A stretch of DNA of 64,000 bases, from positions 1,072,799 to 1,136,798 of the forward strand of contig NZ_VHQG01000002.1 of the NCBI RefSeq assembly GCF_006517435.1, given 5' to 3'. Below the pieces are notes generated by a model. The model did no database searches. It was not told the DNA's origin and saw only the letters and a program-made list of their open reading frames with translations. The translations under genes were made by a program, and so were the position numbers. Shown here one piece after another: positions 29,031 to 43,364 of the stretch. The stretch is from Schumannella soli (GTDB lineage Bacteria > Actinomycetota > Actinomycetes > Actinomycetales > Microbacteriaceae). How positions within the stretch are numbered: the stretch's first letter is position 1; the number at the start of each line of letters is the position of its first letter.

Positions 29031-30229
29031 CCGAGGACCTCCAGTCCGGGGAGCTTCTTGCCCTCGAGGAATTCCAGGCTCGCTCCGCCGCCTGTCGAGA
29101 TGTGACCGAACTGGTCATCGTTGAAACCGAGTGCGCGCACGGCCGCGGCCGAGTCGCCGCCGCCGACCACGCCGAGGCCAGAGACCTCGGTCAGCGCCTG
29201 CGCGACGGCCTTCGTGCCGGCCGCGAACGGCGCGAGCTCGAAGACGCCCATCGGGCCGTTCCAGAACACGGTGCGCGAGCGGCCGATGACCGCGGCGAAG
29301 GCCGCCGCGGTGTCGGGGCCGATGTCGAGGCCGAGTCCCTCGGCGCCGAACGGCGTCTGCTCGATCGCGTCGGCCGCGGTCACGACGTGCTCCGCGTCGG
29401 CGCCGAACTTCGAGGCCACCACGACGTCGGTGGGGATGAGCAGCTCGATGCCGCGCTCCTCCGCCTCACGGATGTAGCCCTTGACGGTCTCGATCTGGTC
29501 GACCTCGAGCAGGCTCTTGCCGACCTTGTGGCCCTGGGCCGCGAGGAAGGTGAAGAGCATGCCGCCGCCGATGAGCAGGGCATCCACCCGCGGCAGCAGA
29601 TGGGCGATCACGCCGAGCTTGTCGCTGACCTTCGAGCCGCCCAGCACGACGGCGTAGGGCTTCTCGGGGTTCTCGGTCAGACGGTCGAGCACGTCGAGCT
29701 CGGCCGCGATGAGCAGACCGGCCGCGCTCGGCAGCTGCTGCGCGAGCTCGTAGACGCTGGCCTGCTTGCGGTGCACGACGCCGAAGCCGTCGGAGACGAG
29801 CACGTCGCCGAAGGCGGCGAGCTGCGCGGCGAAGGCGGCGCGCTCCTCGTCGCTCTTCGCGGTCTCGCCCGGGTTGAAGCGCAGGTTCTCGAGCAGCACG
29901 ACGCGGGCGTCGCTCGCAACGGCCTCACGGGCGCTCTCGCCGACCGTGTCGGTCGCGAAGCGCACGGACTCGCCGAGCAGCTCGCCGAGGCGCTCGGCCA
30001 CCGGCGCGAGGCTGTACTTCGCGTCAGGGGCGCCCTCGGGCCGGCCGAGGTGCGAGAAGGCCACGACCTTCGCGCCCGCGGCGAGCAGCGCCTGGATGGT
30101 GGGGACGGAGGCGCGGATGCGGCCGTCGTCGGTGATCGCGCCGTCCTTGAGCGGCACGTTCAGGTCGCTGCGCAGCAGCACCGTCTTGCCGGAGAGAGCT
30201 CCCAGGCTCTCGATGGTGCGAAGAGCCAT
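29021..30229 (-). CDS. pgk: Phosphoglycerate kinase
   Basis: 402-residue kinase of lower glycolysis. It shows the N-terminal DLNVPLKDG, FSHLGRPEG, and the C-terminal nucleotide loop GGGDSAAAVRALG. The gene follows gap with a terminator-like hairpin in the 58-base gap, so part of the gap transcripts may stop before pgk. Confidence 0.96.
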   Translation of the reverse strand: MALRTIESLGALSGKTVLLRSDLNVPLKDGAITDDGRIRASVPTIQALLAAGAKVVAFSHLGRPEGAPDAKYSLAPVAERLGELLGESVRFATDTVGESAREAVASDARVVLLENLRFNPGETAKSDEERAAFAAQLAAFGDVLVSDGFGVVHRKQASVYELAQQLPSAAGLLIAAELDVLDRLTENPEKPYAVVLGGSKVSDKLGVIAHLLPRVDALLIGGGMLFTFLAAQGHKVGKSLLEVDQIETVKGYIREAEERGIELLIPTDVVVASKFGADAEHVVTAADAIEQTPFGAEGLGLDIGPDTAAAFAAVIGRSRTVFWNGPMGVFELAPFAAGTKAVAQALTEVSGLGVVGGGDSAAAVRALGFNDDQFGHISTGGGASLEFLEGKKLPGLEVLGWQ

Positions 30230-30249
30230 GCTCTCCCTTTCTCAGAGGA

Positions 30250-30280
30250 AAGGCCCGGAACCGCGGGGGTTCCGGGCCTT
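30250..30280 (-). terminator. Terminator or attenuator between gap and pgk
   Basis: AAGGCCCGGAACC (30250-30262) pairs perfectly with 30268-30280 around a five-base loop and is followed on the minus strand by TTCCTC. Placed inside a co-directional gap-pgk-tpiA run, it could set a higher level of gap than of pgk. Confidence 0.8.
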
Positions 30281-30287
30281 CGGTGGA

Positions 30288-32010
<1,723 letters not shown>

Positions 32011-32071
32011 TCGGATGTCATCTCCTCGCAGGATCGATCCGGGCGCCAGTTCGAACAGCACCCGGCTTCTT

Positions 32072-32089
32072 CTTTCACAGTAGTGAAAG
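32072..32089. promoter_or_regulatory. sodA promoter palindrome
   Basis: CTTTCAC (32072-32078) and GTGAAAG (32083-32089) form a perfect 7-bp inverted repeat with a 4-base centre. On the minus strand the centre contains TACTGT (32077-32082), a likely -10 for sodA 66 bases upstream of its ATG, so a bound protein would cover the promoter. The regulator is not known. Confidence 0.6.
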
Positions 32090-32212
32090 TCACGGAGCCG
32101 CTCAGGGATTCCGAGATCGACGTCCAGAGAACTCCCGGTGCACGCAGAACCGACGCACGCCCCGCGCCGACCTCGATGACGCTCCGTTACGCGGCGGGGA
32201 TCTCCGGGCGCG

Positions 32213-33187
32213 TCACTCCGCGCCGGGCGGGACGTTCGCCTCGGTGCCGGGGATGCCGCGGTCGCCGGCCTCCTTGTCGGCCATCGCGAGCAGGCGGCGG
32301 ATGCGGCCGGCCACGGCGTCCTTCGTCATCGGCGGGTCGGCGTGGTGGCCGAGCTCGTCGAGGCTGGCGTCGCGGTGCGCGAGGCGCAGCTCGCCGGCGT
32401 AGCGCAGGTGCTCGGGCACGCCCTCGCCGAGGATCTCGAGCGCGCGCTCGACGCGGGCGCAGGCGGCGACGGCGGCCTGGGCCGAGCGGCGCAGGTTGGC
32501 GTCGTCGAAGTTGACGAGGCGGTTGGCGGTCGCCCGCACCTCGCGGCGCTGGCGCATCTCCTCCCACTCGTCGACCGTGTTGCCGGCGCCCATGAGGCGC
32601 AGAATCGCCGAGATGGCCTCGCCGTCGCGCACGACGACACGGTGGATGCCGCGCACCTCGCGGGCTTTCGCCGGGATGCGCAGACGGCCGGCCGCGCCGA
32701 CGAGCGCCATGGCGGCCTCGTTGCCGGGGCAGGTCACCTCGAGCGCGGCGGAGCGGCCCGGGTCGGTGAGGGTGCCGGAGGCGAGGAAGGCGCCGCGCCA
32801 GACGGCGGCGAGCTCCTCGCGGGAACCCGTCGTGAGACGGTTCGGGAGGCCGCGGATGGGGCGACGACGCGCATCCATCAGCCCGGTCTGGCGGGCGAGC
32901 GTCTCGCCGCCCTCGATGACGCGCACGACGAAGCTCTCGCCCTTGCGCGAGCCGCCCGACGAGATCGAGCCGACCTCGCTGCGCACGCCGTAGAGCTCGG
33001 CGAGGTCCTTGCGCACGCGGCGGGCGATCGCCGGGGTGTCGACCTCCGACTCGACCGCGATGCGGCCCGAGATGATGTGCAGTCCGCCCGAGAAGCGCAG
33101 CAGCGCGGCGAGCTCGGCCGCCCGCACGGTGTTCTTGGCGACCTGCACGGCCGTCAGCTCGTCCTTCACATCGGACGTCAGTGCCAC
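32213..33187 (-). CDS. whiA: Sporulation/cell-division regulator WhiA
   Basis: 324-residue WhiA: an N-terminal LAGLIDADG homing-endonuclease-like domain (about residues 10-200, no longer catalytic in the family) and a C-terminal helix-turn-helix ([30 protein letters not shown]). In Streptomyces WhiA activates sporulation-septation genes; in non-sporulating relatives it affects growth and division. GTG 33187 is used because AGAGGA lies 6 bases upstream; ATG 33202 has no ribosome site. Usually yvcK precedes whiA, but here rapZ is directly upstream. Confidence 0.93.
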   Translation of the reverse strand: MALTSDVKDELTAVQVAKNTVRAAELAALLRFSGGLHIISGRIAVESEVDTPAIARRVRKDLAELYGVRSEVGSISSGGSRKGESFVVRVIEGGETLARQTGLMDARRRPIRGLPNRLTTGSREELAAVWRGAFLASGTLTDPGRSAALEVTCPGNEAAMALVGAAGRLRIPAKAREVRGIHRVVVRDGEAISAILRLMGAGNTVDEWEEMRQRREVRATANRLVNFDDANLRRSAQAAVAACARVERALEILGEGVPEHLRYAGELRLAHRDASLDELGHHADPPMTKDAVAGRIRRLLAMADKEAGDRGIPGTEANVPPGAE

Positions 33188-33255
33188 GCCGTGTCCTCTC
33201 ATCGAGATCGTTCAGGGGGCGCGCGCACGCGCCGGTGTTCTGGTGGTGGGGTGGG

Positions 33256-34146
33256 CTACTCGCGGCCGAGATCGCGGTGCTTCACGGTCACCGCCACATC
33301 GGGGGCGGCGCGGAGCCTGCGCGCGATCTCCTCGGCCATCGCGACCGAGCGGTGCTTTCCGCCGGTGCAGCCGACAGCGATCGTAGCGTGTCGTTTGTTC
33401 TCGCGGAGATACCCCGCCAGCTGCGGCTCGAGAGCGGCGACATAGCGCTCGGCGAAGAGCAGCGCGCCCTCCTGCCCCAGCACGTACGCCGACACCTCGG
33501 GATCGAGCCCGGTGTGCTCGCGCAGCTCGGGCACCCAGAACGGATTCGGCAGGAATCGCACGTCGGCCACGTTGTCGGCATCGGCGGGCAGGCCGTACTT
33601 GAAGCCGAAGGTGAGCACGATCACGCGCATCCGCACGGCGCCGTCGGCCGAGAAGCGCTCGGCCGTCTCGCGCGCGAGCTGGTGGATGTTGAGGTCGGAG
33701 GTGTCGATGAGCACGTCGCTCGACGAGCGCAGCTCGGCCATGCGCGCGCGCTCGGCGTGGATGCCGTCGAGCAGCGTCCCTTCGCCCTGCAGCGGATGCG
33801 GTCGCCGCACCTGCTCGAAGCGGCGCACGAGAGCGGCGTCGCCCGCGTCGAGGTAGAGCACGCGCACCGGCACCGCGGTCTTCAACTCGGTGATCGCCTC
33901 CTGCACGTCGGCGAACAGCCGTCCGCCGCGCACATCCACGATCGCCGCGATCTTCGGGATCGTGTCGGCCGCGTGCTCCGAGAGGTCGGCGAGCGGCCGC
34001 AGCATCTGCGGCGGCAGGTTGTCGACGACATACCAGCCGAGGTCTTCGAGCGCGTTCGCGACGGTCGAGCGCCCGGCGCCGGACATCCCCGTCACGATGA
34101 GGATCTCCCGCTCTTCGCGGGGGTCGTCCTGGCCGGGATCGGTCAT
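33256..34146 (-). CDS. rapZ: RNase adapter / nucleotide-binding protein RapZ
   Basis: 296-residue RapZ/YvcJ family protein. Walker A variant GMSGAGRST (residues 20-28), Walker B-like VLIDTSDLN and the C-terminal [12 protein letters not shown] loop are present. Enterobacterial RapZ senses glucosamine-6-phosphate metabolism via a small RNA; the actinobacterial role is not settled. ATG 34146 overlaps the uvrC stop (ATGA), so it is translated with the excision-repair genes. Confidence 0.92.
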   Translation of the reverse strand: MTDPGQDDPREEREILIVTGMSGAGRSTVANALEDLGWYVVDNLPPQMLRPLADLSEHAADTIPKIAAIVDVRGGRLFADVQEAITELKTAVPVRVLYLDAGDAALVRRFEQVRRPHPLQGEGTLLDGIHAERARMAELRSSSDVLIDTSDLNIHQLARETAERFSADGAVRMRVIVLTFGFKYGLPADADNVADVRFLPNPFWVPELREHTGLDPEVSAYVLGQEGALLFAERYVAALEPQLAGYLRENKRHATIAVGCTGGKHRSVAMAEEIARRLRAAPDVAVTVKHRDLGRE

Positions 34147-36277
34147 GTCTCCTCGTCGCTGCGCTCGGGGATGCTCGCGGGTGCTGCGCCGGCGACGGCG
34201 GCGGGAGATGCCGCGTCCGCCTTCGGCCTGCCCAGCCTAGCCGCGATGGTGTCGGCGAGGGCGGGGCCGATCCCCTTGACCTCGGCGATCTGCGCCGCGT
34301 CGGCGCCGCGCAGTCGGGTGACCGAGCCGAAGTGCTTGAGCAGCGCCTGCACGCGGGTCGGGCCGAGCCCGGGGATGCCGCTGAGCTCGGTCTGGATGCC
34401 GCCCTTGCGCTTCTGCCGCTGGAACGTGATCGCGAAGCGGTGGGCCTCGTCGCGCACGCGCTGCAGCAGGAACAGCGCCTCGCTGTTGCGGGGCAGGATG
34501 ACGGGGTAGTCGCTGCCGGGCAGCCAGATCTCCTCGAGTCGCTTGGCGAGCCCGGCGAGCGGGATGTCGGTCACCCCGGCATCGGCCATGGCGCGCGCCG
34601 CGGCCTCGACCTGGGGCTGACCGCCGTCGACGATGAGCAGTCCGGGGCGGTAGGCGAAGCGCTTGCGCTGACTGCTCGTCGACGTCTCGGCGGTGACGCG
34701 GTCGGCGATCTGCTCGGCGGTCGGCGCGGCGTCAGGGTCGGCGGCGTCGGCGTCGGCGTCGAACTCGTCGCCGAAGTCCACGTCGTCGTCCGCCGCGTCC
34801 TCGGCCGCACTCGCGTCCGCGTCCAGCGCGTCGTCGAGGTCGATCGTCGCCCCCCGCTCCCCCGGCGATCCCGGCTCGGGGTCGTCCTCGAGGTGCGCGA
34901 GTCGACGCGAGAGCACCTGGTAGAGCGCGGCCGTGTCATCGGCGTACTCGGGCACGCCGAACTTGCGGTACTGGTTCTTGCGCGGCAGTCCGTCTTCGAA
35001 GACGACCATCGAGGCGACGATGCCGGTGCCGCCCAGATGCGAGACGTCGTAGCACTCGATGCGCAGCGGCGCCTCGTCGAGCCCGAGGGCGTCGCGGATG
35101 TCCTCGAGGGCCTGCGTGCGCGCCACGTAGTCGGCCGTGCGGCGGGTCTTGTAGAGCGCAAGCGCCTGCTTCGCGTTGAGCGTCGCCGTCTCGAGCACCT
35201 GCCTCTTGTCGCCGCGCTGCGCCGTGCGGATGACGACCTGCCGGTTCTGCCTCCGCTCCCCCAGCCACAGCTGCAGCGCCTCGACGTCGTCGGGCACCTC
35301 GGGCACGATGATCTCGCGCGGCGGCTCCTCGTTCTCGTAGGCCGTCTCGAGCACGCCGTCGACGAGCTCGCCGAGCGGCACATCCAGCTCCTTGTCGACG
35401 ACCCAGCTGCGCACACCGCGCACCCGGCCGCCGCGCACGACGAACTGCTGCACGGCGGCGGCGAGCTCATCGTGCTCGATGCCGAACACGTCGGCGTCGA
35501 CGCCGTCGGCGAGCACGACGGCGCTCTTCTCGAGCACGTTCTCGAGGGCGACGATGCGGTCGCGCAGCTTCGCGGCCTCCTCGTAGTCCTGCATCGCCGC
35601 GGCGTCTTTCATGTCGCGCTGCAGCGACCCGATGATCGAGCGGTCGTGGCTCGCCATGAAGGCGACGAACTGCTCGACCGTGCGCCGGTGCTGCTCGATC
35701 GAGACCTTGTGCGAGCAGGGCCCGCCGCAGCGCCCGATCTGGCCGGGGAAGCAGGGACGCCCGGTCTGCATCGCGCGCTTGTAGCTCGAGTCGGAGCAGG
35801 TGCGGATGGGGAAGGCCTTCACCATCAGCTCGATCGTCTCGCGCACCGCCCAGATCTTCGGGTACGGGCCGAAGTACCGGGCGCCGGGGATGCGGCGGTT
35901 GCGCGTGACCATCACGCGCGGCGCCTCATCCGCCATCGTCACCGCGAGGTAGGGGTAGCTCTTGTCGTCGCGGAACTTGACGTTGAACGGCGGATCGAAC
36001 TCCTTGATCCAGGTGTACTCGAGCTGCAGCGACTCGAAGTCGCTGCCGACGACGGTCCACTCGACACTCGCCGCCGTGAGCACCATCGCCCGGGTGCGCT
36101 CGTGCAGGCTGCGCAGCGGCTGGAAGTAGTTCGCCAGCCGCTGGCGCAGGTTCACGGCCTTGCCGACGTAGATCACCCGCCCCGAGGGCGAGCGGAAGCG
36201 GTAGACGCCCGGCTGGGTCGGGATCTCGCTCGGCTTCGGCCGCCACGGGATGGCGTCGGCGCGCTCGGGCCGCGCCA

Positions 36278-36278
<1 letters not shown>
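34143..36278 (-). CDS. uvrC: Excinuclease ABC subunit UvrC, with acidic insert
   Basis: 711-residue UvrC, the dual-incision nuclease of nucleotide excision repair. Order: GIY-YIG nuclease (residues about 20-98, GVYRF and VIYVGKA), Cys-rich segment, UVR helix (EAAKLRDRI, near 240), RNase H-like 5' nuclease ([11 protein letters not shown]) and two C-terminal helix-hairpin-helix motifs ([26 protein letters not shown]). Residues about 463-532, inside the RNase H-like region, form an Asp/Ala-rich low-complexity insert that makes the protein 70-90 residues longer than usual. ATG 36278 overlaps the uvrA stop by one base (TGATG). Confidence 0.93.
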
Positions 36279-39181
<2,903 letters not shown>

Positions 39182-39187
39182 CCCGAG

Positions 39188-39210
39188 AGTCTACGAACGA
39201 CCACCGACAT
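39188..39210 (-). promoter_or_regulatory. uvrA promoter, RecA-NDp (PafBC) type
   Basis: On the minus strand ATGTCGGTG (39210-39202), then 8 bases, then TAGACT (39193-39188). This fits the mycobacterial SOS-independent damage promoter TTGTCRGTG-N8-TANNNT used with the PafBC activator. Start codon 6 bases further on. Confidence 0.8.
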
Positions 39211-39243
39211 CCGCCGGACACCCCCGTCGCGGGAGCGCGACGA

Positions 39244-40665
39244 TCAGCTCTCGCGGAGGAAGCGCCGGGGCTTCCCCTCCCCCAGATCGATCGGCCGCGC
39301 GACGCGGTCGAGCTCCACCGGCTGCGCTAGCAGGGCGCGGATGCTGCGGGCCGCGCGCTCCGGGTCGCCGCCGGCCACACGCGCGGTCACCGAGCCGTCG
39401 GCGCGCTGCACCAGCGACCAGGCGAGCGCGCCCGCGTCCTGGAGGTACTGCGTCAGGTCGACCGTGTTGATCGCCCGCCCGCCGGCCGTGACGAACTCGA
39501 CGTGCTCGCGGCCCTCGAGGTCGGCGATCGCCGGGCGGCCGTCGCGCTCGACGAGGCGGCCGTGATCGCCCGTGCGGTAGCGAGCGAGCGGCAGTAGCGG
39601 GTTGCTGCCGGCGGTGACCACCAGCTCGCCGCGGGCCGCGCCGGCGGGGCGACCCGCCGCATCCACCGTCTCGACCAGCACCCGGGTGTCGAGCACCCGG
39701 AAGGGTCCGTCGTCGGCGCGCCAGGCGATCGGGCGGGTCTCGTGCAGGCCGTAGAGGTCGAGCACCGGAACGCCGAAGCGGGTCTCGAGCGCGGCGCGCA
39801 GCGCCGGGGTGAGATGCAGGGCCCCGCTCACGATCGCGAGGGGGTTCAGCACCGCGGCCGTCGCGGGTTCGAGCAGCGTCGCGAGACTGCTCGGGTTGCC
39901 GCTGATCAGCTGAGGATCCTGGTCGCGCAGGAACGCGATCCGATCGGTGGTCGGCCAGTCGCGCGGATCGAGGTTGAGGCGCGCCATCAGGGTCTGGCCG
40001 TCGGCGCTCCGTCCGGTGGCACCGGCGCCCCCGTCGCCTCCCTCGGCGATGAATCCGGGCACTGGCGAGACGTAGGTGAAGGCCTGCCGCTGGTGCACCA
40101 CGAGCGCGAGCGCGAGGCGGCGCGGATCGGGCCGCCAGTCGACGCCCAGTCCGGCGAGCAGGCGGTGCACGAGCCAGAAGGTGCGGGCCACATCCTCGAT
40201 GTCGTCGGGCAGCCGGAGCGCCGCCCCGGTCGACCCCGAGCTCGAGCCCTGCACGAGCCGGGAGAGGTCGGCGTCGCGCGGCACGAAGCCGCCGATGTCG
40301 GCCGCGAGCTCCGCTCGGGAGACGAGCGGGAAGTCGTCGAGAGCGTGCAGGCGTCCGCGCAGACCGCGGTACGCGGGCAGCTCGCGCACCGCGTCGAGGT
40401 GCGCCGGCAGCCAGTCGTCGGTCGGGAGCTCCGTGCGCGCCCGCTCGACGGCGGCGGGGTCGAGCCGATGCCCCACCCGATGACGCCAGACCGGGGCGGC
40501 CGGATGCGCGAGCACCGAGTCCAGGTGGGCGCGCGCCGCCGCGGGCAGCGCCGGCCAGCGCTCGTCGTCGCTCAGGGCGACGGTGGAGCCCGGCACGTAG
40601 TGCGGCAGCAGCAGGTCAGCGGGACCGGACTCGGCGGCCGGAACCGCGGCCCCCGCGTCACTCAT
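39244..40665 (-). CDS. ANL-family adenylating enzyme, PaaK/CapK-like
   Basis: 473-residue member of the acyl-adenylate-forming (ANL) superfamily, closest in layout to phenylacetate-CoA ligase/CapK-like enzymes. Seen motifs: the P-loop SSGSTG (142-147), YGLHETRP (305-312, aromatic/TE motif), YRTGDHG (363-369, with the ribose-binding Asp), a hinge region [10 protein letters not shown] (382-391) and the C-terminal catalytic lysine K465 in GEGKPRRF. So it should still adenylate an acid. The acid and the acceptor (CoA, a protein or a small molecule) are unknown; no carrier protein is nearby. Last gene of the MoxR/vWA operon: its ATG overlaps the previous stop by 8 bases (ATGAGTGA). Only 62 bases, holding the uvrA promoter, separate it from uvrA. 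Confidence 0.8.
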   Translation of the reverse strand: MSDAGAAVPAAESGPADLLLPHYVPGSTVALSDDERWPALPAAARAHLDSVLAHPAAPVWRHRVGHRLDPAAVERARTELPTDDWLPAHLDAVRELPAYRGLRGRLHALDDFPLVSRAELAADIGGFVPRDADLSRLVQGSSSGSTGAALRLPDDIEDVARTFWLVHRLLAGLGVDWRPDPRRLALALVVHQRQAFTYVSPVPGFIAEGGDGGAGATGRSADGQTLMARLNLDPRDWPTTDRIAFLRDQDPQLISGNPSSLATLLEPATAAVLNPLAIVSGALHLTPALRAALETRFGVPVLDLYGLHETRPIAWRADDGPFRVLDTRVLVETVDAAGRPAGAARGELVVTAGSNPLLPLARYRTGDHGRLVERDGRPAIADLEGREHVEFVTAGGRAINTVDLTQYLQDAGALAWSLVQRADGSVTARVAGGDPERAARSIRALLAQPVELDRVARPIDLGEGKPRRFLRES

Positions 40666-41353
40666 GCGAATACCGTGCCGCCGCCTCCGCCGCACGCTTC
40701 TCGGCCAGGGCGGCCTGCACGCGTCGCCGGTGCTCCTCGTCGGCCACGAGCTCGCGCAGGGCCGCGTCGCGCGCGATCGTGTCGCGACGCTCCCAGCGCG
40801 CCCGCGCGGTCGCCGCATCCTCGCCCGCCGGCGTCCGGCCGGACCAGAGCAGGAACAGCCGGGCCGCCTCCTCGCGGCTCTCGCCGTCGGCGAGCCAGCG
40901 ACGCGGCTCGACGAGCGGCGCGAGCCGGAACGCGAGCGCGCCGATCGACGAGTGCGCCCAACGCACGTCGAGCTCCGGGCGGAACGGCGCGAGCAGCTCG
41001 TGCGAGGCCCAGAGCCAGAGCGCCAGGGCCGCGCCCTGCCGCGACGCGGGATCGCGCTGGGCCCCGTCGGCGATCGCGGCCGCGGTCGTCCGCACGTGCT
41101 CGGGAGCCTCGGCGAGCACGTCGCCCGTGAGCGCGCGCAGCGAGATCGACTCGGCCAGGAACGACTGCGGAGCCGAGGAGATGCGCGTCTGCACGACCTC
41201 GAGCGCGGGGCCGGGCGCGAGCGCGTCCCAGACGCGGGTCTCGTCCAGGCGCAGGGCGAACCAGCGGTCGAGCGGTCCCGGCCCGCCGAGCGTCGAGGAT
41301 CCGCGCGCGTCTCCGCCACCGGCTCCAGCCCCGACTCCGCTGCTGTCAGACAC
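40658..41353 (-). CDS. Unknown helical protein of the MoxR/vWA operon
   Basis: 231 residues, no family recognised. A Gly/Ser-rich N-terminal 25 residues is followed by an all-helical, Ala- and Trp-containing body (PLDRWFALRLDETRVWDAL, LALWLWASHELLAPF, RLFLLWSGRTPAGED) and a charged, probably coiled-coil C-terminus (residues about 185-231, rich in R, E and A). It has no signal peptide or membrane helix. GTG 41353 overlaps the vWA gene stop by 8 bases and its stop overlaps the ANL gene, so expression is tightly linked. It may be an adaptor between the vWA protein and the adenylating enzyme, which is a guess. Confidence 0.65.
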   Translation of the reverse strand: MSDSSGVGAGAGGGDARGSSTLGGPGPLDRWFALRLDETRVWDALAPGPALEVVQTRISSAPQSFLAESISLRALTGDVLAEAPEHVRTTAAAIADGAQRDPASRQGAALALWLWASHELLAPFRPELDVRWAHSSIGALAFRLAPLVEPRRWLADGESREEAARLFLLWSGRTPAGEDAATARARWERRDTIARDAALRELVADEEHRRRVQAALAEKRAAEAAARYSHE

Positions 41354-43364
41354 GCGCGCGTCCTCTCCTGCTCGGCTGCCCCGCCCGCGCGATCTGCTCG
41401 GCCAGTCGCCGGCAGGCCGCCGGCGCATCCGCGTGCCGCTGCACGTGCTCGACCGCGTAGCCGTTCGCCTCCGCCAGTTCGGGCACGCGCCCCAGCCAGC
41501 CGATCACGATCAGCGTCGCCGTGTCGATCCGCTGCCGCACGTCGCCGGCGACGTGCTCGAGACCCGGCTGCCCCTGGCCGAACAGCGACTCGAGTCCGCC
41601 GTCCGACAGCACGACGAGATGACGACGGCGATCGCGCGCGCTCGGCAGCGTGCGGTAGCGCTCCGCCAGCACGTCGAGCGGGAAGGTGGTGCCGCCGCCG
41701 AAGTAGTGCAGCAGCGCGCCGAGCGCCTCGGAGCGGTTTCGGGTCGGGCGCGCCAGACCGGCGACCTGGCGGGGGCCGGAGAACGAGGTGACCTGCACGC
41801 GCCCGCCGCCCGCCAGCACCGACTCGATGAGGATGGCGCCCGCGAGCAGCGCGGGAGAATCCGCCGCCGGGCTCGGCATCGACCCCGAGGAGTCGACCCA
41901 GAGGTCGAGGTCGACGCTCTCCTGCCGCGTCGGCGGATCGTCCTCCAGCCAGGTGCGGCGCCGGGTCGTGACCCCGGGCACGATCCGCGGCGACGCGGCC
42001 AGCGTCGCCCGCCAGTCGACCGCGCTGAGCTCGTCGTCGACATCCCACAGCTCCGTCGGCCCGGGGATCTGCGCTCCGGTCGAGATCGGCTGCGCCGGCT
42101 CGCGGATCGGCTTCACCCAGCGCCGCGCGCCGTCGAGGTACCAGGCCCGCAGCACCGCATCGGCGATCGCCGGATCGTAGAGCTCGAGCGTCTGAGCGAG
42201 TCCGTAGGCCTGGCTGTCCGATCCGGTGGATGTCGGGTCGTCGGCCGTCGAGACGGCTCGGCCGTCGTCGTCGAGGGCCGGATGCCGCGGCTCTTCACGC
42301 AGACGCGCGTCGCGCAGCACCTCGCCGAGCTCGGCCTCCGTGGGGTCTGCGCCGCCGACCTGGCCGCCGCAGATCGCCGATCCCGCCAGGCCGCCGCCCT
42401 GGCCGCGGTGGTCGCCCGGATCCCCCGGGTCGCCCTGGTCACCTTGGTCGCCTTCGAGCAGGTACGGCGCCAGGATCATGCCGGCGCGCAGGGCTCCGCG
42501 GATCGGGTCGTCGCCGAAGGTGCGCACCGTGCGCGCCAGCAGACGCGCATCCGGTTCGGGATGGGTGCGGGTCAGCGCGAGCAGCTCGGCGCGGGCGCGC
42601 TCGGCCTCCGCCGTCGCCGCGTCGAGCTTCGCCTGCTGCTCGCGGAAGCGCTCGGGCACGGTCGCGGCACGCGCCGGGGCCGGCGTGAGCGGCGCGGCTC
42701 TCGGCGGCGTCGGCGGAGGCTCGGCGGCCACGTAGGAGCCGTCGGGCAGATCCCAGATCAGCTCGTAGGCGCGCAGCATGACCCAGAACACGTGGCTGCG
42801 CCCCGACGACGGAGCCAGGATCCGCCACAGCCGCACGATCCCGGGCTCGACGGACGCGCCCGCGGCGGGGTCGGCCACCGGATCCGCCGCCGCCTGTCGC
42901 GCATCCCGCCGCCGCTGCAGTTCGGCGACGCGCACGTTGATCAGCAGGTCGCACCAGACGTTCGCGAGCCAGTTCGCGCGGTCGCGCAGCTGTGCCGGCG
43001 GCTCGAAGGAGCTCGCGACGAGAGCGCGTGCCATCTGCTGCACGATCTTGAGGTCGACGATCCGCGTGCTCGGCGCGAGCACGTGATGCCCGATCTCGTG
43101 GGCGAAGACCGACTCCCACTCGGCGTCGATGCCGTCCCGCTGCGCCAGGGCGGGGTCGACGGTCACCTGCGGCGGGAAGCTGAACCAGGCGAAGCTGCGT
43201 TCGCCGGCATCGGGATGCGCCTGCGCGGGGTGCAGGTGCACGCCCCACAGCGCCTGCGCCGAATCCCACGCGGGCAGCAGGCTCGTCGGCAGGGGGCCGG
43301 GCTGCGTGCCGCGGCGCCCGACGCGACTCCGGTTCCCGCGCTCCGGACGCGGCGCGCGGCTCAT
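41346..43364 (-). CDS. Fusion of HExxH metallopeptidase-like domain and vWA domain
   Basis: 672 residues. The N-terminal part has HEIGHH (zinc motif H89-E90-x2-H93) followed at about 40 residues by NVWCDLLINVRV (N135 to V146), the pattern of the putative metallopeptidase domain of COG3864/DUF2201. The middle (210-350) is variable, with an Ala/Glu helix and a collagen-like GDQGDQGDPGDPGD stretch (305-318). The C-terminal von Willebrand A domain has an intact metal site: D491-x-S493-x-S495, T560 and D588. COG3864 proteins commonly accompany MoxR ATPases, as here. ATG 43364 overlaps the previous stop by one base. Probable role: substrate recognition or metal-dependent processing steered by the ATPase; the target is unknown. 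Confidence 0.82.
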   Translation of the reverse strand: MSRAPRPERGNRSRVGRRGTQPGPLPTSLLPAWDSAQALWGVHLHPAQAHPDAGERSFAWFSFPPQVTVDPALAQRDGIDAEWESVFAHEIGHHVLAPSTRIVDLKIVQQMARALVASSFEPPAQLRDRANWLANVWCDLLINVRVAELQRRRDARQAAADPVADPAAGASVEPGIVRLWRILAPSSGRSHVFWVMLRAYELIWDLPDGSYVAAEPPPTPPRAAPLTPAPARAATVPERFREQQAKLDAATAEAERARAELLALTRTHPEPDARLLARTVRTFGDDPIRGALRAGMILAPYLLEGDQGDQGDPGDPGDHRGQGGGLAGSAICGGQVGGADPTEAELGEVLRDARLREEPRHPALDDDGRAVSTADDPTSTGSDSQAYGLAQTLELYDPAIADAVLRAWYLDGARRWVKPIREPAQPISTGAQIPGPTELWDVDDELSAVDWRATLAASPRIVPGVTTRRRTWLEDDPPTRQESVDLDLWVDSSGSMPSPAADSPALLAGAILIESVLAGGGRVQVTSFSGPRQVAGLARPTRNRSEALGALLHYFGGGTTFPLDVLAERYRTLPSARDRRRHLVVLSDGGLESLFGQGQPGLEHVAGDVRQRIDTATLIVIGWLGRVPELAEANGYAVEHVQRHADAPAACRRLAEQIARAGQPSRRGRARV

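Noticed and set aside
33188-33202. ATG 33202 as start of whiA
   Set aside because: No ribosome site precedes it, while GTG 33187 has AGAGGA at the right distance.
39244-40665. Nonribosomal peptide synthetase module
   Set aside because: Only an ANL domain is present; there is no carrier or condensation domain in or near the gene.
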